A DNA stretch of 64,000 nucleotides from Alistipes senegalensis (lineage in GTDB: Bacteria > Bacillota > Clostridia > Oscillospirales > Ruminococcaceae). Every line of letters starts with the position of its first letter. The stretch's first letter is position 1. The notes under the pieces are model-generated. The model worked only from the letters and a program-made list of their open reading frames with translations. It was not told the origin of the DNA and did no database searches. Made by a program: the position numbers and the translations under genes. Where the stretch lies: positions 415,841 through 479,840 of the forward strand of contig JAMPEF010000001.1 in assembly GCA_023665275.1 (NCBI GenBank), given 5' to 3'. This document shows positions 8,236 through 15,228 of the stretch, piece by piece.

Positions 8236-10239
8236 TTATTCTATATTGGAGAGGTCAACAAAGCCGTTGGCATTCATTGAAAGATAGAGATTGTCACGTA
8301 ACTTGTCTTCAACTATAAATGCAAGCATTACTTCCGCAGATTCGCCAGGTTCAAGGTTAATGTTGTTTTTGCTTGACTGATTTGGACAGCTGAATGCAAA
8401 GTGCAGATTATCAGCATTAAAAGGTCTGAAAGTATCAATGCAGTCAATATTGTTTGCTGATATTTCTGTTTCCATTTTGATTATATCGTAAATACATTGA
8501 TTGAAGAAATATCCATTGTAGTTTGTCTGCAAAGTCGGGCATACGCAGTAATCTTTCACAGGCTCTGCACCGTCGTTTGTGTAGGTAATAGATACCGTCA
8601 TAACGCTTACCGGTACTGTTTCAGTTTCAAATTCAGTTTCAGTGCCATTTTCAAACTTAACCCATCTGCGTACATTTTCAATAAGTTTTCCGTCTTCGTC
8701 GAGGTATTCGCTGTAATCAGCTTCCCAGCCTCTACCGTCGGTTGTAAGTCCATTGAAATCATCGTCAAAACGCACACCGGTTACTGTAGCTGAAACTTCT
8801 CCCCATACGTCCGGATAGATTTCCTGAACAGGTTCGCCGACCTGTACTATAGGTAAGCTGTCTGCCGGTGTTCCCATCTTTTCATAAGAACCTACTTCAA
8901 AGTCTATCTGTTCTGCATTATCTGTATTGTCGGTATTTTCTGTATGACCTGACCTGTATTCTTGTAACATCTTTTCATCTTCTTTGTAATTATATGTTCC
9001 GGCTGTTTCACCTTCGGACGGTACAAGCTTTACATTATCAATAATCTTTCTGAAATCTTCTTCCGAAATGCCGTCTGTTACGTATAATTTAAGTACATAC
9101 GGCGTATTGTCGAAATATATAAATGCTATACGTCCGAAATTAAGTTCCGGATTGTTTGGTATATAATTGCTACGGTGATACATTGAAACGGTTTTGCCGT
9201 CAAGTAACCATTCGTCCTTTGTAGTTTCTATTTCCGGATTTCCGGTGTCTTCATAATATTCTGAACCTTTTGGAACTTTCGTAAACATAGGTGTCATACC
9301 GTCATCAGTAGTCCAGTTATGGAATTTTCCTCCATAAGGACTATCCTGTCCCTGATATTCAAGACCCTCCGGCAACCAGCAGTATGCAACATCATAGATT
9401 GTGTCATAGTCGATTTCGTCTTCTGTGAACTGGTGTATACCCTCGTTTACCTGTCCGTCGTCGTTGCCGTCAGATATGGTAAATTCAGTTTCCGTTACCT
9501 GCTCACCGGTATATATTTCAGCTTTTTCCGTATCGCTTTCAACAAGTTTTACATTATCGATAATTTTCTTGAAATCGTCCTTTGTGATGTCGTCGGTTAC
9601 CAACAATTCAAGTTCATACGGAGTATCTTTAAAATATATTGTTGCTACACGTCCGTAATTCATACAGTTTTTATCTGTTGAATTTTCCACATAATCAACA
9701 TTATATCTTATGTCAATAGTTTTATCGTCGGTATCATATTCATAACGTACGGTTAATGCCTTGCCGTTTTCAGTTTTTTCGCCGGAAAGATTTTTCATAA
9801 ATGATGCTATCATAAAGATTTTTTCATTACCGGCATTTGTAAAATAAGTATAAGATTCTTCATTGTTATATTCAAAGTCCTCCGGTAACCAGCCGAATTC
9901 AATGTCATAGATTTTGTCATTTTCTTTTTCTGCCACCGGTGAAGCCTGTTCGTTTTTTTCCTGCTCTTCATTTGCGTACTGTGTATCCGATTTGGTAGCC
10001 GTCATATTGTTTGCGACATATACACCCGTCGGGACTGCTATAACCGCAAGGGCTGTTGCTATAACTGTGAGGTTCATAAGCAAATTATTTTTTTTCATGG
10101 TAATTCCTTTCCGTACCTGAAAATTATGGTACTTTTTCATGTTATATTCTCCGGAGAATGTGTGTATCTCGTCTGACGAAAACGCCTCGTCAACGATTTT
10201 ATCCCATTCGGCATTATCCGGAAGTCTATATTTTTTCAT
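8236..10239 (-). CDS. Membrane-anchored probable anti-sigma factor with duplicated extracytoplasmic domain
   Basis: A 667-residue single-pass membrane protein. Residues 1-50 are cytoplasmic and basic, one transmembrane helix spans about 52-77, and the rest is outside. The outer part holds two copies of a domain of about 120 residues. The first begins IYDIEFGWLPEDFEY, the second IYDVAYCWLPEGLEY, and both end in a (D/E)DF(K/R)KIIDNVKLV motif; a C-terminal beta-rich domain follows. The start overlaps the end of the sigma-factor gene by 14 bases, with GGGGAG before the ATG, so synthesis is coupled. This pairing is the standard design of an ECF sigma factor held by a membrane anti-sigma. The ligand or stress is unknown. 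Confidence 0.75.
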   Translation of the reverse strand: MKKYRLPDNAEWDKIVDEAFSSDEIHTFSGEYNMKKYHNFQVRKGITMKKNNLLMNLTVIATALAVIAVPTGVYVANNMTATKSDTQYANEEQEKNEQASPVAEKENDKIYDIEFGWLPEDFEYNNEESYTYFTNAGNEKIFMIASFMKNLSGEKTENGKALTVRYEYDTDDKTIDIRYNVDYVENSTDKNCMNYGRVATIYFKDTPYELELLVTDDITKDDFKKIIDNVKLVESDTEKAEIYTGEQVTETEFTISDGNDDGQVNEGIHQFTEDEIDYDTIYDVAYCWLPEGLEYQGQDSPYGGKFHNWTTDDGMTPMFTKVPKGSEYYEDTGNPEIETTKDEWLLDGKTVSMYHRSNYIPNNPELNFGRIAFIYFDNTPYVLKLYVTDGISEEDFRKIIDNVKLVPSEGETAGTYNYKEDEKMLQEYRSGHTENTDNTDNAEQIDFEVGSYEKMGTPADSLPIVQVGEPVQEIYPDVWGEVSATVTGVRFDDDFNGLTTDGRGWEADYSEYLDEDGKLIENVRRWVKFENGTETEFETETVPVSVMTVSITYTNDGAEPVKDYCVCPTLQTNYNGYFFNQCIYDIIKMETEISANNIDCIDTFRPFNADNLHFAFSCPNQSSKNNINLEPGESAEVMLAFIVEDKLRDNLYLSMNANGFVDLSNIE

Positions 10240-10762
10240 CAGACATCTCCCCTTTCATGCTGATTAGTTTTTTCTTTGCACGTTCAAAACGTTTGCGTGC
10301 GGTTGATTCTGTCATTGAAGTGCGTTCAGCTACTTCTTTCCAAGAGAGGTCATTTCCGTACCGCAGCGTAATTATAGTACGGTCTGTTTCGTCGAGTCTA
10401 TTAAATAAATTTCTTCTGTTCTGATTTTCCATGCGTGCCATGACGTTTTCTTCTATATTCTGTGAACTGTCAGAAATCTGTAATACAGAATCGTCAATAA
10501 CGGTCTCACGGGTAAGCGTACGCTTGTTTTTTCTGTAAATATTTATAGATGTACTTTTTATAATTTTTACTATATAAGCCTTAGTCCTTTCACTCTCCGG
10601 AGTTTTTATTTTTTTAAGCCGGTCAATTATCCTCACGAATGCATCTGAAACGGCATCTTCAGCAAGTTCGGGGTTTCTGAGTACAGCAAAAGCTATACGA
10701 TACATAGGCTGTTCATATAGTTCATAGATGGCTTTTATCTTGTCGGAATCTTCCGGCGTCAT
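10226..10762 (-). CDS. ECF-type RNA polymerase sigma factor
   Basis: A 178-residue sigma-70 family factor with region 2 (YRIAFAVLRNPELAEDAVSD) and region 4 (TIITLRYGNDLSWKEVAERT...STARKRFERAKKKL), and no regions 1 or 3, as in ECF factors. The ATG at 10762 has AGAGGTG 6 bases before it; a GTG at 10771 is rejected. It is cotranscribed with the membrane protein whose start it overlaps, which is probably its anti-sigma factor. It is divergent from a second sigma module at 11016. Confidence 0.9.
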   Translation of the reverse strand: MTPEDSDKIKAIYELYEQPMYRIAFAVLRNPELAEDAVSDAFVRIIDRLKKIKTPESERTKAYIVKIIKSTSINIYRKNKRTLTRETVIDDSVLQISDSSQNIEENVMARMENQNRRNLFNRLDETDRTIITLRYGNDLSWKEVAERTSMTESTARKRFERAKKKLISMKGEMSDEKI

Positions 10763-11015
10763 ATAAATCACCTCTTTCGTGGACGTCCTGTATAATATAA
10801 CACATCTTGCAGGGCATTTGTGACAGTTAAATTATGAATTTTTTGTAAACTTATTGTTTTGTGTTGTCAAGATACATGAAAACATGGTAGAATAATATAT
10901 ACAGGTCAGAAATAAAAAAAAATAAATTTATTTTTAAGTGTCCTTTTTTTATTGTATACAACGAATGTATTTACATAAATGAAATATGACATGAAAAAAT
11001 TACAGGGGTGAAAAA
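10763..11015. promoter_or_regulatory. Divergent control region between two sigma-factor modules
   Basis: A 253-base AT-rich stretch. On the plus strand TTGTCA (10864-10869) and TAGAAT (10888-10893) with an 18-base spacer can serve the second sigma gene, leaving a leader of about 120 bases. On the minus strand a TATATT/TATTAT-rich stretch near 10790-10802 is a plausible -10 for the first module, without a clear -35. A second, autoregulated ECF promoter could lie here but I cannot assign one. Confidence 0.45.
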
Positions 11016-11579
11016 ATGAGCGATTCGGAATGGGAGCAGTTATTATCAAGTTCCCCAAAAGATGCTTATGAATATCTTATTGAAAAATACGGTAATCTTA
11101 TATATGCTATAGTTCTAAATAAATTAGGTGGTTACGGCACACGTGAAGACATAGAAGACTGTGTAAGCGATATTATGGTTGAGTTCCTCCGGAATGCCGG
11201 CAACTTTTCGGCAGAAACCGGAAGTCTTAAATCTTACATAAGCACAGTTGCAAAACACAGGGCTATTGACGCTTTCAGAAGGCTTGCAGGTCATAATAAC
11301 ATTTCCCTTGATGCAGATGAAGAAAATATAATTCTCCCTCCCTCCGAAAACAGCACCGAAGAAGAGGCAGAAAAACATATTTTCCATAACAAACTATGGG
11401 AAATTATCCGCTCACTTGGCGAACCTGACTGCTCTATAATAATATATCAGTATTTCTATAATCAAAAAGTCAGCGAAGTTTCACGCAGACTTGGCATGAC
11501 GTCCGGCGCAGTGCAGAAAAGAAGTATACGTGCCAGAAAAAAAATAAAAGCAATACTGGAAAATGGTGAATATTTATGA
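11016..11579 (+). CDS. Second ECF-type RNA polymerase sigma factor
   Basis: A 187-residue sigma-70 family protein. Region 2 contains REDIEDCVSDIMVEFLRNAG and SYISTVAKHRAIDAFRR; region 4 contains QKVSEVSRRLGMTSGAVQKR before a basic helix. GGGGTG precedes the ATG by a few bases. Its last codons overlap the next gene by ATGA, so the two are coupled. It is quite different in sequence from the divergent sigma factor, so the two modules are not a simple duplication. Confidence 0.88.
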   Translation: MSDSEWEQLLSSSPKDAYEYLIEKYGNLIYAIVLNKLGGYGTREDIEDCVSDIMVEFLRNAGNFSAETGSLKSYISTVAKHRAIDAFRRLAGHNNISLDADEENIILPPSENSTEEEAEKHIFHNKLWEIIRSLGEPDCSIIIYQYFYNQKVSEVSRRLGMTSGAVQKRSIRARKKIKAILENGEYL

Positions 11580-12979
11580 ATGAAAATGAAAAAGATTTTA
11601 TGGAACAGCTTACCGGTCTTGATGATTCAGCCGTTGAGGAAATAGCACAAAAATATCCGGTACTTGACGAAAATGCTAAAAAACGCATTTTGAAACAGTC
11701 GCTCAGAAAAAGCGGTTTCCCTGATGATGATATTTCAGTTGAAGAACCGGAAGAAGAACAGCAGGAAGAAGAAGAAACTGAAATTATTGACGAATCAGAC
11801 ATGGAAGATGAAATAAGCGTCTCCGGTATAGAACAGTATAACAATAAGATTTCATGGCATAAGTACGCAGGTTCAGCGGCTGCACTGATTATAGCAGTCG
11901 TGGGTATATCAAGCGTTGTACTTCTCCACCGCAATATGAATGGTAATGATGATTTTGATATATCAACTCCGCCATTTATTGAGACTTCATACAGTGAACC
12001 GGAACAGATTACGGAAATTGTCTCCGGTTCGTATATAGATAAGGGCTACAGGGCAGGTGGTTTTGACTATGCCAACATAAACGGCTATGAAGGTTCTATA
12101 CAGTACGGCATGACTACCGCTACAGAACCACATGAAGTGATTACTGAAACAGTTGTTACTACTGCACCGCCCACCAGCGTTCCGGAAACAAATGCAGAAA
12201 ACAATGTTTATGAAGAAATCCCACCCGTTGAAGAAAATAATGATAATAATTATGATAATGAACCTGTAGTTACTGAAGCTCCGGCTACAAATCCGCCGGC
12301 TACAACCGCTCCGCCTTTTGATGTTACAGCTACTACTACCACAACAACTGCTACTGTTACATCGGAATCCACAGAACCGACATCAGCAGAACCACAGAAG
12401 ACTTTTCTTGATGGTATGCGTTATGTTGAAATAGCAGGTACAGGTGAATATATGGGCTTTGAGTTCCGACCCGACGGAACACTTACGACATATTCATTTG
12501 ACAAATACGGCAATATCGTTAACGGAACGTTGGTAAATCTTGACTATGAATTTATAGAAAATAATTTTTCTTTCGGTGACATCAAAAACGGTCTCAACTG
12601 GAAAAAAGGTATAGTAATAAATCCTAATGACAACGGTAATTTTATCGTACAGTTTGATGATAAAGTATATACTTTCAGTACTGAACCACCTGTCTTTGCA
12701 GAACCGGAAGTTTCCATTGAGGGTGTATGGCGTACCTCCGGAAATTATGTAGAAAGAATATTCACTTTCCATGAAGACACCAGAAGCGGAAGTTATGTCG
12801 CCGCTACAGATAATCTTGAAATAACTTTCACTTATGAAAGAGATGAAAATAATATTACTTTCCATTTTGATACAGAGGAAACCGCAAAAGCTGTAATTAA
12901 TGGAAGTTCCATTATATCTGTATTTGATTTTGAATGGTCAGACGGCAGAACAGAACATTTCTACAGCATTGCTCCCTGA
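11576..12979 (+). CDS. Membrane-anchored probable anti-sigma factor with Thr/Pro stalk
   Basis: A 467-residue protein with an acidic cytoplasmic N-terminus (residues 1-90, with a Glu-rich run near 56-70) and one transmembrane helix (about 97-117). A Thr/Pro-rich outer stalk (about 170-265) leads to a C-terminal beta-strand-rich domain (about 275-467, with MGFEFRPDGTLTTYSFDKYG). That domain resembles small lipocalin-like or DUF5640-type sensor domains; this resemblance is a guess. ATGA overlap with the sigma gene suggests fixed stoichiometry, as for sigma/anti-sigma pairs. The outer domain is not related to that of the neighbouring anti-sigma protein. Confidence 0.7.
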   Translation: MNENEKDFMEQLTGLDDSAVEEIAQKYPVLDENAKKRILKQSLRKSGFPDDDISVEEPEEEQQEEEETEIIDESDMEDEISVSGIEQYNNKISWHKYAGSAAALIIAVVGISSVVLLHRNMNGNDDFDISTPPFIETSYSEPEQITEIVSGSYIDKGYRAGGFDYANINGYEGSIQYGMTTATEPHEVITETVVTTAPPTSVPETNAENNVYEEIPPVEENNDNNYDNEPVVTEAPATNPPATTAPPFDVTATTTTTTATVTSESTEPTSAEPQKTFLDGMRYVEIAGTGEYMGFEFRPDGTLTTYSFDKYGNIVNGTLVNLDYEFIENNFSFGDIKNGLNWKKGIVINPNDNGNFIVQFDDKVYTFSTEPPVFAEPEVSIEGVWRTSGNYVERIFTFHEDTRSGSYVAATDNLEITFTYERDENNITFHFDTEETAKAVINGSSIISVFDFEWSDGRTEHFYSIAP

Positions 12980-13018
12980 TAATATACAGCAATCTCCAAT
13001 ATTCAACCTCCTTATAAA

Positions 13019-13051
13019 ATCTCCCTGTGAAAGCCTCTTTTACAGGGAGAT
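13019..13051 (+). terminator. Long hairpin after the second sigma module
   Basis: Ten-base perfect stem ATCTCCCTGT (13019-13028) and ACAGGGAGAT (13042-13051). There is no long T-run after it, so termination may be partial. Confidence 0.6.
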
Positions 13052-13068
13052 ATTGTCATGCAGAAAAT

Positions 13069-13097
13069 TTGACATTGTCACATAGATATGTTAGAAT
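13069..13097 (+). promoter_or_regulatory. Promoter of the MocR-like gene
   Basis: TTGACA (13069-13074) and TAGAAT (13092-13097) with a 17-base spacer, about 40 bases before the start. Confidence 0.75.
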
Positions 13098-13135
13098 ATA
13101 TAAAATAATATTTTTCCGGAAAGGAGGATTTTTCA

Positions 13136-14218
13136 ATGAATATTCCGATTGATTTCAGCAGTTCCGAACCCGTATATATGCAGATTTACAATACCCTGAA
13201 AAACAAGATTATTTCCGGAGCATTTCCGTATGGCTCAAAACTTCCCTCCAAACGTTCCCTTGCCCTTGACTGTGGCGTAAGTATAATTACTATTGAACAC
13301 GCCTACTCCGTATTGCGTGATGAAGATTACTGTGAAACCCGTGAAAGAAGCGGCTGTTATGTGACGTACAGCCCTGAAAGAAGTTTCCCGTCCGGAATGA
13401 CTACAGGGAGAACTTCCGTTAAAAATACTGAAAATATATCTGTAAAAGCTGATATATCGTTTTCAGCATTTGCAGGACGTATGCGGAAAGTATTGTCTGA
13501 TTACGGTGAGAGGGTTTTAATGAAATCTCAGGATAACGGCTGTCAGGAATTAAGGGAGGCAATAAGCCTTTATCTTATGCGGAGCAGAAATATAAATGTC
13601 ACGCCGGAGCAGGTTATAATTGGTTCAGGGGCGGAGTATCTTTACGGACTATGCATACAGATGTTAGGCAGGGAAAACATAATAGCTCTTGAAAATCCAT
13701 CATACGAAAAAATAAAAGCCGTCTATACCGCAAACGGTGCAGTCTGTGATATGCTTGAAATGGATAATCAGGGCATACTTCCGGAGGAACTTTCACGGAC
13801 AAGTGCAACTGTACTCCATGTAACGCCTTTCAACAGTTTTCCAAGCCATATAACAACATCGGCGGAAAGACGCAAAAAATACATAGAGTGGGCTGAAAAC
13901 AGAAATTCTTTTATCATTGAAGATGATTATGATTCGGAATTTATTCTCACCGGAACAGCTCCAGAAACTCTTTTTTCAATGTGTCCGGACGGAAAAGTTA
14001 TCTATATAAATACTTTTTCAAAGACAATAGCCCCATCAATCAGAGCAGGCTATATGCTTCTGCCGGAAAATCTGCTAACGTTATACAGGGAAAAAACGGG
14101 TTTTTATTCGTGTACCGTACCCATGCTTGAACAATATTTTCTTGCCGACTGGATTAACAGCGGTGACTTTGAACGAAATATAAACCGCATACGTCACCGG
14201 AAAAATTCCGGAAAATAA
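13136..14218 (+). CDS. MocR/GabR-type regulator, C-terminally truncated
   Basis: The N-terminal GntR winged helix (residues about 1-75, KLPSKRSLALDCGVSIITIE) is fused to a fold-type I aminotransferase-like domain. That domain has the pyridoxal-phosphate lysine in NTFSKTIAPSIRAGYM and the conserved FIIEDDYDSEF. MocR proteins are usually about 450-500 residues; this one stops at 360, just after the helix NRIRHRKNSGK. The whole C-terminal small subdomain of the aminotransferase fold is therefore missing. No remnant is visible in other frames before bioY. It may be a decaying gene or a regulator that no longer needs the full fold. AAGGAGG lies before the ATG. Confidence 0.8.
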   Translation: MNIPIDFSSSEPVYMQIYNTLKNKIISGAFPYGSKLPSKRSLALDCGVSIITIEHAYSVLRDEDYCETRERSGCYVTYSPERSFPSGMTTGRTSVKNTENISVKADISFSAFAGRMRKVLSDYGERVLMKSQDNGCQELREAISLYLMRSRNINVTPEQVIIGSGAEYLYGLCIQMLGRENIIALENPSYEKIKAVYTANGAVCDMLEMDNQGILPEELSRTSATVLHVTPFNSFPSHITTSAERRKKYIEWAENRNSFIIEDDYDSEFILTGTAPETLFSMCPDGKVIYINTFSKTIAPSIRAGYMLLPENLLTLYREKTGFYSCTVPMLEQYFLADWINSGDFERNINRIRHRKNSGK

Positions 14219-14273
14219 TTGTCACCTTAAATTTAAAAAAGTAGTTGACAATTTATTTTTTATGTGATATAAT
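14217..14273 (+). promoter_or_regulatory. bioY promoter with candidate BirA operator
   Basis: TTGACA (14245-14250) and TATAAT (14268-14273) are spaced by 17. An inverted repeat, AATTGTCA at 14217-14224 with TGACAATT at 14246-14253, covers the -35 box. The extended arms TTGTCACC and GTTGACAA with a 17-base gap resemble biotin-repressor (BirA) sites, which have TTGT.AACC-type arms. Repression by biotin-loaded BirA is inferred. Confidence 0.6.
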
Positions 14274-14302
14274 ATTTCCATAAAATAAAGGAGGAATTTT
14301 TT

Positions 14303-14848
14303 ATGTCAGAAAATATTGTATCACGTAAATTTCTAACTACACGGGAAATGGTTCTTATAGCCATGTTTTCAGCGGTAATAGCTGTATGTTCATGGATTTC
14401 AGTTCCGACAACAATTCCGTTTACATTGCAGACTTTCGGAGTATTCAGCACCATGAATATTTTAGGCGGAAAAAAAGGCTTTTTTGCGATACTGGTGTAT
14501 ATTCTGCTTGGTGCGGTCGGAATGCCGGTATTTTCGGGATTCAGTGCAGGAATATCCGCCCTGATGTCTTATTCTGGAGGCTATATATGGGGATTTCTTT
14601 TTCTTGCATTGGTTTACTGGTTTGCTGAAAAATTTTCCGGCAGAAAACTTATTGTACAGGTCATTTCACTGATTATCGGCATGATGGTATGTTATCTGTG
14701 CGGGACGTTATGGTTTATGTATGTCACAAAAAGTACTTTTTTGTATGGTTTAAGTGCCTGTGTAGTGCCTTACGTACTGTTTGATGCACTTAAACTGATA
14801 CTTGCTTTGTTTGTTTCAGAGAGGGTTAAAAAATATGTCAGAATATAA
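14303..14848 (+). CDS. bioY: BioY, substrate-binding membrane subunit of the biotin ECF transporter
   Basis: A 181-residue hydrophobic protein with about six membrane helices. It carries the family signatures VPTTIPFTLQTFGV near the N-terminus and GGYIWGFLF in the middle. BioY binds biotin and works with the shared energising module (EcfA, EcfA', EcfT), which is not in this window. AAAGGAGG lies before the ATG. It overlaps the downstream DUF1284 gene by 14 bases. Confidence 0.95.
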   Translation: MSENIVSRKFLTTREMVLIAMFSAVIAVCSWISVPTTIPFTLQTFGVFSTMNILGGKKGFFAILVYILLGAVGMPVFSGFSAGISALMSYSGGYIWGFLFLALVYWFAEKFSGRKLIVQVISLIIGMMVCYLCGTLWFMYVTKSTFLYGLSACVVPYVLFDALKLILALFVSERVKKYVRI

Positions 14849-15194
14849 ACTTCGTCCGCATCATGCATTATGTATTAATTTCTTTGAGGGAAAAGGCTAT
14901 AGCAATGAATTTACGGAAAATATGACCCGTATTATAGAAAATTTCCGTGAAAATCCCATAATAGAAATAACAACAGGTCATGACGTCATATGCAGTAAGT
15001 GTACGTGTACGGACTGTCACGACAAGGCACTTTCATATGATATGAAAGTTATCGACATATGCGGAATTTCCGGTAAAATATCATGGAAAAATTTACAGAA
15101 AACCATACATGAAAAAATAATCAGTGCAGGAAAACTCAAGGAAATATGCGGTAACTGTCAATGGTTTTACATATGTGAAAAAAAAGGAACTTAA
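14835..15194 (+). CDS. DUF1284 cysteine-rich protein
   Basis: A 119-residue protein matching the DUF1284 family by its start YKLRPHHALCINFFEGKGYS. It has a cysteine cluster CSKCTCTDC and a second pair in CGNCQWFYIC, which suggests metal or iron-sulfur binding. The ATG at 14835 lies inside the end of bioY and has GAGAGGG upstream; an in-frame ATG at 14802 has no good site. The function of the family is unknown. Tight coupling with bioY hints at a link to biotin supply, which is inference. Confidence 0.75.
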   Translation: MSEYKLRPHHALCINFFEGKGYSNEFTENMTRIIENFRENPIIEITTGHDVICSKCTCTDCHDKALSYDMKVIDICGISGKISWKNLQKTIHEKIISAGKLKEICGNCQWFYICEKKGT

Positions 15195-15209
15195 AAAGTT
15201 CCTTTTTTG
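15177..15209 (+). terminator. Terminator after the bioY operon
   Basis: AAGGAACT pairs with AGTTCCTT across a 5-base loop, with A- and T-runs outside, so it may also act for the convergent P-type ATPase gene. Confidence 0.85.
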
Positions 15210-15228
15210 TGTTTGGTGTGTGATTTTT

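Noticed and set aside
11470..11934. A 154-codon minus-strand frame across the second sigma/anti-sigma junction
   Set aside because: Serine-rich product arises from reversing Glu-rich coding sequence; the coupled plus-strand genes explain the DNA.
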